DNA from: Climacium dendroides
Taxonomy: Eukaryota; Streptophyta; Bryopsida; Hypnales; Climaciaceae
Assembly: GCA_950106755.1 (NCBI GenBank)
Contig: OX467091.1
Span: 24,569,538-24,633,537, forward strand
DNA: 64,000 bases
Reading direction: 5' to 3'
Part shown: positions 44,252 to 57,350 of the stretch, one piece after another
Layout: every line of letters begins with the position of its first letter
Numbering within the stretch: position 1 is the first letter of the stretch
Made by a program: the position numbers and the translations under genes
Notes under the pieces: generated by a model
The model's input: the letters and a program-made list of their open reading frames with translations, nothing else
What the model was told of the DNA's origin: nothing
Databases searched by the model: none

Positions 44252-45242
44252 AAACTATACTTACAAATTTTAAAATTTTGAACAATGGAAGAAAACATTT
44301 GTGTCCCAAGCACACAAATTTTTTTTTATACATCTAAACATTTGGAGATTCTTATAGTAGATTTCTAACATTTATCAAGTATAGGTTTTCAAAAAAATTC
44401 TTTTCAAATATTCTATAATTCAAATGATACAAGCATATCATCTCAATAACTTTATATTTTAGTTTTAAAAATAAAAAGAAGAATCTTGAAAAACAACTTC
44501 AATAAACAACTAAGATAATAAATCTTACAAAGTTGTCATAATTAGAGTTTACCATTTTAAACTAAACAAAAAAATTCTTGTCAAAATTACAAATATCTAA
44601 TCTACAATCTATGGCTAATGAAATGATCAAATTTTGACTAGCATAGTAGTACATCTAGCCTCATGGATACAATCTTGACATTGTATTTTACAACTTTTGT
44701 TTTAAGTAGTCATCATTAAATTTTTCTTGTAAGTTGCATTTTATAGTGCACCTTTACAATTTGGGAAAAATATAGACTATATATCTTGACTTTAAAAAGT
44801 TTAACTTTTAAGTCTATGGGATCCCTTAAAGAGCAAGTGAAATATTTTTTATCAATGAACAGACTTACCAAAATGACACATTAATCATCCAAGTTTAAGA
44901 AATATGAATTTGAGTGCATTTGTTGTCATGTATATTTCCTTCTTGCCATGTTATTTCTTTCACAACTCCACCTCTTCAATTTATAAAAATATCACACATC
45001 TGACATTTGAGCCTATTTTCAACCATTATAGACCCTATTCCACATATAATGTACAATTTTTAGTTATTACACTTTGTCTTACAAAGAAAATTAAAGGACA
45101 ACAATACCATTTTGATGACATATTATACATCAAATCAAATTCGGCACCTAGTTGAAAAAGTAATTTAATTAGATTTCTATGATTTTTGGCATGTTGATCC
45201 TCCTAATTTTTCAACATTCTTCATTGCAATAATATTTTCTCT
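44252..45242. other. intergenic, no gene seen
   Basis: Very AT-rich. The open frame at 44904-45155 has no recognisable domain. Confidence 0.5.
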
Positions 45243-45970
45243 CTAAAGTAAAGCAGTTCATTGTGGTCAAAATTAGGAGTTTGGCCTCATGTGGTTGCTG
45301 AAAATTTTCAATTTTTTTCCCACATAAAAATGAGTGTGAGAAATAATCAAAGAAATTGAAACTATACTAGTTTGATAAAGTATGAATTTGCTATGAATTT
45401 TTGAATTTTTTAGTGCATCATGAGTCTATAGACTATCCTAGAACAAGTACAATCTGAATGTATGAACAGACTACCCTAGAACAAATACAATTTGAATGTA
45501 TGACGCTCATCTTGTTTACCTAAAGCAGTCATAATATTTTCTAACATGGAAGGCTTAATCCCTAAAGCCCCAAGGGTATTTTCTATCAAAAAACACTTAG
45601 AACTACCACTTCTGCTGCGTTCACCTAAGAAAACCAAAAAATGTATTTTTTCAACTTGCCATAACTTTTTCTCTCGGGCACCAATTGAAACAAAAATTAT
45701 ATATTTACAAAGCTCTCAGCAAATTCTACAACCTCAAAAAATCTCAAGAACATTCATTACAAATTGAGACAATTGGAACCTACCCGGACCCAAATTGTCC
45801 CCCAAGAGGACAAATGGTCCTTTAGGGGTTAAAAAGTCAATTCTTACAATGATTTCACACTAAAGAATTGGAAGTTTCTAATAAGGTTGCTAATTACTCC
45901 ATTATTGCCATGAAAAACACGCATTGTGGTCCAAATCTCACATACTGAAAAAACCTATAATGGGATGACT
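45243..45970 (+). repeat. dispersed repeat with TTAA-element insertion
   Basis: Same repeat as 22785-23205, interrupted at 45559-45828 by a TTAA element. The halves on each side align with the uninterrupted copy. Confidence 0.75.
45559..45828. mobile_element. TTAA-flanked element (270 bp) with paralogous empty site
   Basis: TTAA at 45555-45558 and 45829-45832. The ends are TCCCTAAAGCCCCAAGG and (reverse complement) CCCCTAAAGGACCATTTG. The host repeat reads GAAGGC|TTAA...TTAA|AAAGTCAATT here, but GAAGGCAAAAAAAAGTCAAT at 23053, so the inserted unit is this element plus one TTAA. Confidence 0.88.
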
Positions 45971-46448
45971 TCCTCCTCAAATACTTATATAATTTTTCAT
46001 ATTTTAGAAATGTTCTAGTTTTCCCTAATTATTTACAAAATTGGCATGCACATAGGATAAGGATCGCTATTGGGGTCGGGGTCCATTTGGGGCCATCTTA
46101 TCTTATGCTCCTACACTACTAGGCTTATTTATTAGCCCTCAAGTGGTAAGAGCCCACATTGTCTTGTCAGCAACCAAAACCTCTCCAACTCCCAGTAGCT
46201 CACAAACAAAATGCACACGAGAGTCATGTGCAAACAAACATTGAAATTATTCATTTTTTTTTTTTAAAATTGTGGAAGACAAAGTAGTAAAATAAAAACT
46301 AATAATTTGCATTGAATGCCCCAAACTTATGTGATGATGGCATTTTGGGTTCCCAGATAATAAAACAGATAATCAAACAAAGAGGGTCTGCCAACCGGAA
46401 GATAGTCAAGGAAGAGTTTCAGGAGAAAGGAAATGGTACTTAGCAAGC
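45971..46448. other. intergenic, no gene seen
   Basis: No supported feature apart from mixed AT-rich sequence. Confidence 0.5.
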
Positions 46449-46501
46449 TTTTCTTTTTCTTTTTCTTTTTCTTTTTCTTTTTCTTTTTCTTTTTCTTTTT
46501 T
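46449..46501 (+). repeat. (TTTTTC)n microsatellite
   Basis: About nine copies of the hexamer. Open frames crossing it on either strand (poly-Phe or poly-Lys/Glu) are artefacts. Confidence 0.95.
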
Positions 46502-46775
46502 GGCAAGCAAGCAAATGCAATTGCTGGGGAACCCCCTCCAACTCTTAAAGTGCCGTTGAGGGTGCAAGTTGAGGGCAGCAATGGAATGGAATGGAAACAG
46601 AAACAAAAACATGCTTTCCATTCAGTACCAGAAAACTGTGACGAGTATGCGCAAAAAGGCACAAACCACAACAAGTATGGGCAGAAAGTGGAAAGGAAGT
46701 GGTCCCCAGGAGGCAAGGCCGAGTCTAATAGTAGTGCAAGATGCTTGCAGAGGCGGTTTTTGACCCCATGTTTCA

Positions 46776-47190
46776 TCCTAGGGAAAAACACAAGAACCTT
46801 TTCTTTGTTGTATAATTTTCTTTTTGCAAATTTTGAATTCATATTTGCAACCACAAGCCCCAAATTAGCTAGGAGAAGTGTCGAGAAATAAAATAAACAT
46901 GGCCCATAATAGGGGGCTTTTCTTTTCTACATTCACCTTTGTCTAGACCTCCGCAAGAATCTTGTCATACAACTCTAAGTGCACTAGTTTTGCCCTACGT
47001 GTTTTATACCTAGTGAAAATGCAAGAACCTTTTGTTTGCTACGCAAATTTCTTTTTGCAAATTTTGAGTTCATATTTGCAATCAAATGCCCCAAATTAGC
47101 TAAGAGAGGTGATCGTAAGTAAATTAATATGGCACAAAATAAAGGGGGCTTTTTTTCTTACATTCACCCTTGGTTGGACCTTTGCAAAGG
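46776..47190 (+). repeat. two diverged direct copies of a repeat of about 180 bp
   Basis: 46776-46960 and 47010-47190 share GCAAGAACCTTTT-like sequence, TTTCTTTTTGCAAATTTTGA, CCCCAAATTAGCTA and GGGGGCTTTT. A third copy, reversed, is at 3985-4130. Confidence 0.7.
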
Positions 47191-47311
47191 AGGCTCGTTG
47201 CACTATTGTAGACTTGACCTAGATCTGACAGCAAGGTTTCTTTTTTCATTTATTTTAGGCAATGCAAAAAGTAATAATCACTAGAAAGATGAAGTTATTT
47301 ACATCCATGAA

Positions 47312-47420
47312 AATGGATGAAACTTGCAATCTAAGGATTAAATTTTATTTATTCATCCAAAATGGATGAAACTTGCAATCTAAAGATTAAATTTTATTTA
47401 TTCATCCAAAATGGATGATA
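47312..47420 (+). repeat. 49-bp tandem repeat, about 2.2 copies
   Basis: AATGGATGAAACTTGCAATC starts at 47312 and 47361, and a partial third unit starts at 47410. The copies are nearly identical. Confidence 0.92.
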
Positions 47421-47826
47421 TTGTCTCAAGATTGGATAGCAAATGAGAGACAGTCACTAAAAAGCAAGAGTATTTTGCCAAATATTCTATACAAATTTAA
47501 AAAATCATTGTTGTTTACCAAAAAATCACTCAAAAGAAAACTCATATCCATTAGGAATATATTGATGTTTTGTTTTGTTTTTTGTTTTTTTTTGGAGGAT
47601 AGGAGGAGCCAATTGTTTCTTCAATCAACTCATGTGATATTTGGATGATACTTGGTGATATTTTTACCAAAATTAGGTGAACCCTAGGGAATAAATTTGG
47701 CTATTATTTTCAAAATACAATAGTAATCTAGCTATTTTAACCCCTGCAAAAAGAATGAAAAATCCCATTGGAAACAATAGCCAACATCTTTTGGTTATAG
47801 CCAACAAGCAAAGGATTGTATATTAA

Positions 47827-48720
47827 CCCCTAAAGGACCAAGAGTCCCCTCAAAGTGAGAAGTTTGACAAGTTCCTCTTACCTCAATTTTTGGTGAAATG
47901 TTTTGATAAGATAGAAAAATTTATTAGCTTCTTGGAAATATAATCTTTTTCAATTGGTGTCCGGGAGCAAAAGTTATGCCATCCTAAACATAATTTTCAT
48001 ATTGCTAGGCAGAAAAAGAAATCCAAAAAACTTGAAATAATTATAAAAAAAATTCTTTATAGATCTTATTTTTGTCTACATGTAAAGCTCTTATTCATTC
48101 CATTTGAATTAGTGGTGTGAAAGTTATGAATATCTTGTTTTGGGGGCAATCTAAGCATCCTTTTGAAAAAATAACTTATAGGATTCATTTCCAAATGCAA
48201 TATTTACAATTTTTCAAAAAAAATTGTTTCACAAGGTCAAGTTTGCTTCCTAAGACAATCTCACCATTAGAATTATTGTATTTCAATCTCATCTCAGAGC
48301 TATTAACAATTTAGTTTTTCTTTCAATCTTAGACCTACTTCTATTTGATCATTCTTTAAAGAATAAAATCAATCATTTAAAAAAAATCCTAAACTTTTAG
48401 TTCAATTCTTCAAGACAAATTTCTTTTTATTCAAAGTCCATAGTGCAAAAAAAATTCCACAAGTGGCAATCAAAATCATTTGATATTGCAAGTCAATGTT
48501 CAAAAAAACTTCCATTTCCAACTTTGAATGCTAGTAGCTTCCAATCTGTACCGTCAAACTTCATGAAATTCTTACCACTTGATTTCAGACAAGTCAAGTA
48601 CAAGATCCTATGGTTGGATTCTAAATTTTTTTTCCCTGGTTGGATTCTAAATGAACGTAGCAGAAATGACATTTTTTTGAGTGGGTTTTGGGGCAGAAAG
48701 CAGCGTTGGTCCTTCAGGGG
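47827..48720 (-). mobile_element. TTAA-flanked element (894 bp)
   Basis: TTAA at 47823-47826 and 48721-48724. The ends are CCCCTAAAGGACCAA and (reverse complement) CCCCTGAAGGACCAA. The interior matches 55436-56350 in reverse (for example TCTCACCATTAGAATTATTG and the GAGCTATTAACAATTTAG run). Non-coding. Confidence 0.85.
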
Positions 48721-48724
48721 TTAA

Positions 48725-51700
48725 GGTTATCACCACTGTTCCTTGAATGTGACAACTTTCGGCATTCATTGCTGAATGCAACAAATACAAATGGCTGGCT
48801 ATGTGAAAAAAAACCCACTTGGAAACGCATGGAGCTTAAAGGAAAGGACTGGAGGGGAAGTAAACCACGTGTTCTCGGAGCCACTCAGGTATGGACACCT
48901 GTGATTGTAGCTTGTCCAACATGAATTTTCAGGGAGACATAGTCAAAAACTGTGGAATTCTGATATGTTATTCAAAAAATGAAAATTGAAACTTTTTCTT
49001 GAAACAAAATTGAAGTAAAGTATTTTACCAGAGTGTGGAAAAAATTTCAGCCCATTTGACCATGTGGATTGAAAAGATTATAACGTTTGAAATGTGAAAA
49101 AGAAATCCTTTTTTCATTCCTGCAAAACAAGGTCAATAGACTTCAGGACTTCTTGGAATACAATTTTTGCTCCACAAAAAGATGAGGATTTTGTCCATTC
49201 ATAAACATATGATGTGAGGTTCACTCATGAAAAAATTTAGAGGCAACTGAGATGTCTAGCTTACACTAAATCACCCTGCAATGCAAGGAGGTTAAATGGA
49301 TTGGCAATGCACTTGTTATTTTTTTTGACGATTTCTTGTGCATTGATGAAATTTTTCATTTCAAATCCAAATGGTTAAAAGTTAAAGACAAACATTTGGA
49401 TTATGTGGAAAAAATTTCAAGAATTTTAACTTCACAAATTGCAAGAGAATAGGGCTTGAAGTTAGAAGAAAATGTTTTTTTCTTGAAACCACCCCCAACA
49501 TAGCTAACAAAGTTTGACTCCTCTTCAGATGTGATTTGAAGACTAAAATTTGCTATTTTTTTGGACAATTGTATGCCATATTTTATTGGCTTAGGACATG
49601 CAAAATTTCAAAAGTTGATGATCTTTTTTGCAAAAGATTTTCCAAAGATCCCAAAATTGCCCCCAAATTTTAGGGTAGTATAACTTTTGATCCTGGCACC
49701 TGATTGGATAAAAATTAGTTTTTCACCAAAGAGGTATATGTTTACACATTGTATTCAAATTTCATGAACATCTGAACAAAAATGACTTTGTAGAGACTTA
49801 CATATGATTTTTTTTGTAGGTTGAACAAATACTTGGTCCATTAGGGGTTAAAGCAAAGCTTCTATAAAGGAATAAGGTATGTACACCTCAAAGTGACATT
49901 CTTCTAATTGCGTTGCCTATTTATAGTTGTCCAAGATTTCAAGCATATTGAAATCTTGAACAACTATAGATAGGTGGTGCAATTAGGAGAATGTCCTTTG
50001 AAATTGTGCAACATATACAAAAGAAATAGTAAGTGGGAAGAAGTAGAGAATGATTCAAAATACTAAATTGTCAAGAATTTATGTATAGAATTGAAAAATG
50101 CCAATCCCAATGGTTGTAATGGTATAGTAAACAATCTATATCCTATGATTTAATTTTTTTCTCAAAAATATTGAAAATTGAGTTAAATAAAGGACTTCAA
50201 AGTTTATTTTAGAATAAAGAATCCATAACTTTCTACAAACTAGAACTCTTCATATCTTTTGTCTCATTGATCAAAAGAAAATGATTAAATGCTTTTCAAA
50301 TATATATAAATCTAATGAATCAATTTCAAAAAAATTTAATAAGTTTTTTTTTTATCTACTAGGTTGCCCAAGTTGAGAAACAAACTACATATCATACAAT
50401 AAATTTTTAACCATGTAGTCAGAAGTTATGAAAATTGTTGGGCCTTAAAGCTACTCCTTGTCCACATGTTGCATGAAATTTTTTAAGAAAATAAATAAAA
50501 TTTTCATTCACTTGTACTTGTCCAAAAAAGTTATATTGCCCAAAATACAAGGTTGGTCCTTGAAGGGTTAATAGTAACACCATTGTATACAATCAAGTCA
50601 GATTTGGCACCCATGTGTTGAAATAATTTAATTTTGAAGTTTCAAAAACTTGACACTTTGAATTTGATTTTCCTAGCTTTTGGCACATAGGTTTTTCTAA
50701 TTTTTAAATTTTTTTTGAATTTTTGAATTCACTTTGATGAAATGGATTGAATTTTTCAAGTCATGCTTAAATGTGTTCCTTTTTCTAAATTGTTTTAAGA
50801 TAAAGATTTTTTTGGATATTTAGAATTGTCAATATTGAAATCTTATGAGATTTTTTTGAATAGTTGTTTAGTTTTTCATAGTTTAAATATGTTTCAATTT
50901 TCCCTTGATTAGGAAAAAAATTAGCCTTCAAACGGGTTGTTTCACTTTGAAGAGTTTTCCCCAATGGAACTCATTTAGGACAATGGCTACTATTCCTATC
51001 AATGATAAATAGTAGCCACCAATTTTTTAAAAATAATATAAAGTTTATTATAAAACTAAAAATTAAAATGTAATTAAAATATAATTAAAATAAGTTTTAA
51101 ATAATTAAAGTAGAGATAGTTTGACTTGGTTGTATTCATGTCACATCAAATTTCAAAATTCCAGATTTTTGTGTTTATTTTTTCAATTATTGAATTGAAC
51201 TATCCCTCACTAATTTGCCATTTGTTTTTTCTTTTTTGGCCAAATTCTTTGTTGTATGGGAACTCACAACCTTTTGAGGTTTCATTTTTTTCCTAATGAA
51301 TTATTTATAAAACTAATAAAAATGTACAATAACCTCTATTTTCACAATTAAAAAAAAAGGGTTGACAAGGTTAAGATTTTTTGCTATAATAATCTCACCA
51401 TTGAGATTAGTGTATTTCAATTCCATCTTAGAGCTATTAACAATTTAAATTTTCCTTCAATCTTGAACCTATTTCTATTTAACAATTTTTTAATGAATGA
51501 AAATTAAGTGTGTATTTTTTGAATTTTTTTTAGAATTTCAACTCAATTATTTATCATGTAAAATTCAAAATTCAAAATTTGTAGAGCAAAAATGATAAGC
51601 TATGAAGTATTACAGCCAATTAATGTAGTTGAGTAAGGTGCAAAATTTTTTGTTTCCTTCACTTTAAACATAAATATCTTGCAATCTACATGGTAAAAGT

Positions 51701-51912
51701 TTGTGAAATTTTTGCACCACATTTTTATACTAGTCTAGTATAAGATACTATGGTTAGATATGCAAGAAAACCTTTAAGAAAAAACTTTTGCTTATTGCTA
51801 TAGAAATGGCAATTTTGAGTGGTTTTAGATGGAAAAGAGGCCTTGGGACATGATTCACATAGTATCAAAAAGGATCATTTTCACAATGACCAACTCAACA
51901 TTCCAAAATTAA
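48725..51912. other. nested, partly decayed TTAA-type ends; no gene
   Basis: Right-hand ends GGTCCATTAGGGG|TTAA (TTAA 49848-49851) and GGTCCTTGAAGGG|TTAA (50568-50571) and a left-hand end TTAA|CCCTTAAAGGAC (TTAA 51909-51912) are present, but their partners are not identifiable. The stretch about 51390-51862 matches the 55436-56350 element in reverse. No coding sequence. Confidence 0.6.
49889..50000. repeat. 112-bp hairpin
   Basis: The arms CAAAGTGACATTCTTCTAAT and ATTAGGAGAATGTCCTTTG pair. The inner part (TATAGTTGTCCAAGATTTCA against TGAAATCTTGAACAACTATA) pairs as well. It is probably a small MITE. Confidence 0.75.
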
Positions 51913-52619
51913 CCCTTAAAGGACTATAAGGCCACCACATGATTTCTACAACTGCATTTGTGAAAAATTTGAAACGTGAACATTTCTAATAATCCATAAA
52001 GAACATAGAGACCCTAGATGTTTTGATCTCCTCAATCCGTCAATGTAATCCAGTGAAGAAATGATTGAGTGTGCAAATTTTGGTAATTTTTTTGACAATG
52101 GATAAGATGCTCCAGGCCTTCACTTCACATCCTCATATCTTTTTCTCTACATCTCAAAATGATTTGAAAAAAAACTTTACATCAATACCATGATGATATG
52201 TACTTGCAGGAAAAAAAATTAGAGTTTTTCAATCACTTTTGAACATTCTGATTTCAACATTTTGATTTTAGCATATGTACAAAGTACTGCCTATCCAAAC
52301 ATCCTTCATCAATCTTGTCAATAGTGGCATTTTCTTAAAATTTATGTGATTTTGTCAATCATTTTTTCTAGAATAGCTATATAAATCATCTTTTAATTTA
52401 GTAGGGGCAATCATCAAAATTATTTCATATGAATGAGGATCAAGAAAACAAGAGCTATGCTCAAACACCCCCAATTATTTAAGGATTAAGGACTTTGGTT
52501 CCTATTGAAACTCAAGTAGATTCTTTCGGCTTCATAATTTGAAATTTTGCATGAAATCTTTAATATAGATGCTCATCACCCTAATCTGTTTGTGAAACTT
52601 TGTTTCATGTCATTTTGAT

Positions 52620-52704
52620 AAAAAATTATTATATATATAATATTATATTATATATATAATGTGTGTGTATATATGTATGTATACATATATATAATTATTA
52701 TTTT
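52620..52704. repeat. AT-rich palindromic tract
   Basis: Overlapping inverted repeats of TTATATATATAA plus a short TG/TA run. Low complexity. Confidence 0.85.
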
Positions 52705-53089
52705 AATCCATATAGTTTTAAGAAACTCACTTTGGGCTTAGAAGAACTTGGGCCTCCATTGCCATAGTAATCTAGTACAAGTTTACACAAATTGAATTTT
52801 GAAAAAATCCTTCAACATTTTAAGGTTTACTAGTAAAGAAAACCAGAGTTATTGTTACTTCTCTCTTGGAAACAATCCTAAGTTGGTATCTTTGTTATAC
52901 AGTCCTATACCAAAAGTTTTCATGATTGTCTTTTTGCATTGTCTAGACCATCCAAAACCCTAAATACCTCCAAAATATAATACAACTACTTTCAATCTAA
53001 AATTATTATACATGATGTAGATTACATAGAGCTATATTTCAACAAAATCTTAGACCAAACCATTTGGAAATTCTTGTTCAAAGGCATGA

Positions 53090-53865
53090 TCACCACCTAG
53101 TTGATCCACCTTTTGCCCTCATCATAGCAAGCATGTGTTATAGCATGCTTTCTATTAATGGAGTAAAGGAAGTGGGTTCAATGACATCCCAAATCTCTTG
53201 TAACTCCATCTTCATTTCTTCAACATTGCTTGGTAGAATTGGGCGCTTCTGTATTGCCAACTTCATCTGGAACCATAGGTTCTCAATAGGGTTCAAGTCT
53301 GGTGATTATGTAGGCTAGTCAAGCTTCTCCAATTGATGAGCTTCACACCATTTGGGGGGAAGTAGACCATGGTAAACATGAGCTCCTCTTCCATGAGGAT
53401 TGCTCCTAATACTTGTGGAAAAAACTGCTTAAGTGACCCTTCATACACAATTTCAACAAAATCAACTCTAGTGTGTCATTTGGAAGGCATCAAGCCAAGT
53501 AGTGATTTTTTTACCACAATTTTGCCAAACCCTAATTTGGTGTGAGTTCTTTCCAATTTTGAAGGTGGATTCATCAGTCCAAATTACCTTCTTTCGTTGT
53601 TCAACTATGCACTTCTTGTACTCTTTTGCAAACTCAAGACGAGCCTTAAGGTGCTTCTCAGTAAAAAATGTAACTACCCTCCTAGATTCTCCATGCTTCT
53701 TAATGATGGATTTTATGTTTGATCATGGAAGCTCCATGGCTCTCGCAATTTGTACCATTTTTTCACCAACTTCTGCCTTCCAACTACTTGGGCCTTACCT
53801 CAATGTTAAGGTGCATTAAGGTAGTGAACTCATGAAGCAACCCTTTACGGGCTGGTTGGCCTTTC
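53090..53865 (-). pseudogene. Tc1/mariner-like transposase, decayed
   Basis: On the minus strand an HTH-like segment (GEKMVQIARAMELP-stop-SNIKSIIKKHG) is followed by VVTFFTEKHLKARLEFAKEY, then KVIWTDESTFKIG (the first catalytic Asp in the family's WSDES.F motif) and RVWQ. The second catalytic block reads SNPHGRGAHVYHG where DNAPCHRA-like sequence is expected, so that Asp is lost. The last block SPDLNPIENLW, with the third catalytic residue, is intact after LD-stop-PT-stop. The frame ends at TGA 53090-53092. There is at least one frame change between the first and second blocks (about 53420-53500). No terminal inverted repeats were found. Confidence 0.8.
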
Positions 53866-54485
53866 TAATGGTCTTTAGATGCATGAAATTATTTGTCTTT
53901 ATTTTTCACTTGAAGAAAAAATGATTTGGAACCTAACCCAAGTGGTTTCATATTTTTTAAAGCATTCATGAATTACTTGTGAATTTCCAAAGAATTCTGT
54001 CATAGATACCTATTTATGATCCCTAGGCCTTGCAAAACCCACACATGTGGACTGAAAACAAGCATTGTAGCATGCAAAAAGTAATAGACAAGGTTCCTAA
54101 ATGCGATTTGTACTATACTTAACTTCTAAAGTGTCAAGGCCTATTTTTGTTCAAAAATCACTCAAAATTGCCATTTCTGCTCAATTCATCCAAGGCAACA
54201 AAAAAATATAGTTTGAAAAAAATCTAACCATAGGATCTTGTACTTTACTTGTGTGAAATCATGTGGTAAAAATTTCATGAAGTTTGACTATAGGGATTAA
54301 AAGATATTAACATTCAAAGTTTGAGTGAAAAAGTTTTTTTTTAATGCACTTACATGTTTTCAGAAATGGACCTACATTGGCTCTAATTACGATCCCCTAT
54401 CAAAGTATGAACAAATAATTGGTAAATGATAAATTGCTTTTTCATCATCAAAGGAACATTGATTACCCGTTTACCAACCTCTTAA
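53866..54485. other. intergenic, no gene seen
   Basis: AT-rich DNA. The stretch at about 54150-54350 (AAATTGCCATTTCTGCT...TAGGATCTTGTACT) matches the start of the TTAA element at 55436, but lacks a clean TTAACCCC tip. Confidence 0.5.
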
Positions 54486-54725
54486 CCCCTGAGCGTCCAT
54501 ACTTTATTTGCTAAAATCCATACCTTTCTCAATTCAATCCAATCAAACTATCATGTAAAATGAGATTCACATAAATTGACCGTATTGATTGATAGTAGAG
54601 ATAGGGCTGGAGCTATAGGGAAAAGGACACGTCCTTTGACTGTACCGATGAAAAAACTATAATGGTCAAACAAGGAGATCTTTGAGTTTAGAGAGGCCAT
54701 ATTTGAGGCACTGGGCGCTCAAGGG
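54486..54725. mobile_element. TTAA-flanked element (240 bp), second tip type
   Basis: TTAA at 54482-54485 and 54726-54729. The tips are CCCCTGAGCGTCCA and (reverse complement) CCCTTGAGCGCCCA, distinct from the AAAGTCCCA group. No coding sequence. Confidence 0.78.
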
Positions 54726-55435
54726 TTAAGGTCCATTTTAAAGCCAGCCACCCACCTTACCACAAAAATTTTAGACACTCAAAAGACTGCATGTTTGCTA
54801 TGAAAAGATTTAGGTATTTAGTTGTTCATGAAGTGATATTACTGATAGTGTGAAAATCACGAAAACTTTTGGTAGGGTACTATACAATACTTGTAAAATC
54901 ACTTGTTTCTGTTGGTCAGTCTATACATGAATAACACTCAATGTACCCAGTCACACCGTTAGAATTGTCAGCTTAGAACATTTATTGATTTTTCAAGGTT
55001 CATAGAATTTGGTCAATCTTGTTTGGTACTACCTCCTCCAAAAATGATCTTTCTATTGGACAAAATGTTTTGAATTAAGGTTAAAAATAACATTTTAAAA
55101 ATCAATTTCTCAACATAAGTAGAATTTGGTGCACTCCTATCATTTTACACTAAATAGGAGTATTAAGGGGACCAAGAAGTTAAAGGGACTTATTATGGGA
55201 AATTGTAGATGTTTGAAAGATAATGTATAGTCACCAAACACTTAGTAACTATTGACGTACAACAAATGTAGATATTTATATAGTATATAATGTCAATTAA
55301 TTTTTACAAGTCCCCTTAAAAAATCCCTATTCAGTGTAAAAACTTTGAGTTTTGAATTCCTAATCAATGTGTAGTTTTGGAATATTGAAAAATAGTTTTA
55401 GGGGGCATTTTCAAGGAGCAACATTGGTCAATTAA

Positions 55436-56350
55436 CCCCTAAAGTCCCAAGGCCTTTTTTCCTTTAAAACCCTTTCAAAATTGCCATTTCTATTGCAAAG
55501 AGCAAAAAACTTAAATTTTTTATTATACATCTAACCGTAGGATCTTATACTATACTAATATAAGAATGCATGGAATTTTTTTTAGAAACTTTGACCACGT
55601 AAATTGCAAGATATTTGCATTTAAAGTGAAGAAAAACAATTTTTTTGCACCTTGATTGAGTAGATTTTTGGCTTTGAATCTTCTTAACTTAAAATTTTTG
55701 CACTATTGATTTTGATTTTCTAATTTTTTTATGTTGAATTGAATTAAGAATCTAGGAAAAAAAATTCAACAAAAAAACACTTAATTTTTACTCATTAAAA
55801 AATTATTAAATTAGAAATAAGTTCAAGATTGAAGGGATAACTAAACCATTAATAGCTCTAAGATGGAATTCAAACACAACAATGCCAATGTTGATATTGT
55901 TCTAGTAAACAAATTTAACCTTGTCTAACAATTGTTTTGAAAAAATTGTAAAAATTGCATTAAAAAATGGATTCTATAAGTTATTTTTCCAAGAAGATGC
56001 TTAGATTGTCTAAAAAATAAGATTGTCCATAACTTTCTCATTGTTAGTCCAAATAGAATGAATTAAAGCTTCAAATGTAGACAAAAATATAATCTTTGAG
56101 AAAAAAATTGAAAATTAAAAAATCAACTTTTTGTAATTTTGGGGGGGTTGCCCCTCGAGTTGCTTTTTGGACTCATAATGGCATAACTTTTGTTTTGGGG
56201 TACCAATTGAAATAAAAATTATATTCTCCAAAAGCTATTCTAATTTTCTATCTTCAAAGAAAGTTTCAAAAAATCATGTTAAAAATTGAGATCACACGAG
56301 CCTACACAAAATCCCAAGACTCCCCCTTAGTAACTTTGGGACTTTAGGGA
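55436..56350 (+). mobile_element. TTAA-flanked element (915 bp)
   Basis: TTAA at 55432-55435 and 56351-56354. The tips are CCCCTAAAGTCCCAAGG and (reverse complement) TCCCTAAAGTCCCAAAG. It is the longest full copy not broken by nested insertions. It shares interior sequence with 9255-9827, 42024-44247 and 47827-48720. No transposase frame. Confidence 0.85.
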
Positions 56351-56354
56351 TTAA

Positions 56355-57350
56355 TTGTTAAATGTGAGGTTGTTGTTTTGTAGGCATTTAGTGTATGCCC
56401 AAGACCACATGTTCTGCCTTATAGAGCTTCATCATTTTCAATTGGGCAATATTCATAGAGATGCAAAAAAATAAGAATGAACAATGTTGGTTGACCCCTT
56501 TGGTCATTTCATTTATCTTTTGATTGATGATTGCGTAGATGGAGGGGGAACTACTACTTAGAATTATTTTGTTGGTCCCAAATAAGGTAGACCAACCCAT
56601 TACAGTAGAACTTCTTTTAAGCAATAGGTCCCGGACCATCTGACAAGATTGCATTAGAGAGGTTTGTTTGTTTACAGAGGGTCATTTTTAGTCATATCCT
56701 TTGTATGGAGACAAGTCTAGGACTAGTTTGACAATATTAGTGAAGAGAGGTTTATTGATTTATAGAGGGTGTACTTAGAGAGGCTCTACTGTATTGTTTG
56801 CAACCCAGTTCCATCAACAGACTAGCCAAATTTTGTCACCTACTTTCAGCCCTAATTTCATATAAAATCTCCTTCAATTCTCTTTATTTTATGATAAAAT
56901 CAGAAAACACTATGACAAAATCAAGGATTTTATGACAACAAGGGATAATGTGTCACTTCATTAATAGAGAATATCTAGTACTTGATTAGGTGGTTTTATG
57001 TTGTTTATGGGGTATTTATGGCTCTAGTTTAGAGGCAATTTTGTAATTTTAAGGTTGACCACTTCAAAAATTCACAAAAATTATAAATTTAATCGAAATA
57101 TTCTAATTCTACTTGGGTTTGATTCATGAAACAAACGTATACCTCTGAAAAATACGTTAGTTTCTTGAAATTGGCCCAAAGATGTCCAAATTATTAATTA
57201 GGGTGGTAACAAGCTTGTCTACCTTAGCAATTAAAACCAAATCTAACGAATTTGCAATGTTACAAAGTGTAACAAGAAAACCATTGTAGGACAAAACATT
57301 ATGGCCAATAGGAAGATCATTCTGGAATAGAGAGAGTGCAACATAGTTCA
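56355..57350. other. intergenic, no gene seen
   Basis: No supported feature. The minus-strand frame at 56388-56654 has no recognisable motif. Confidence 0.45.

Noticed and set aside
46433..46891. Open frames across the (TTTTTC)n run on both strands
   Set aside because: They exist only because the hexamer repeat has no stop in several frames; the rest of the translations has no domain.
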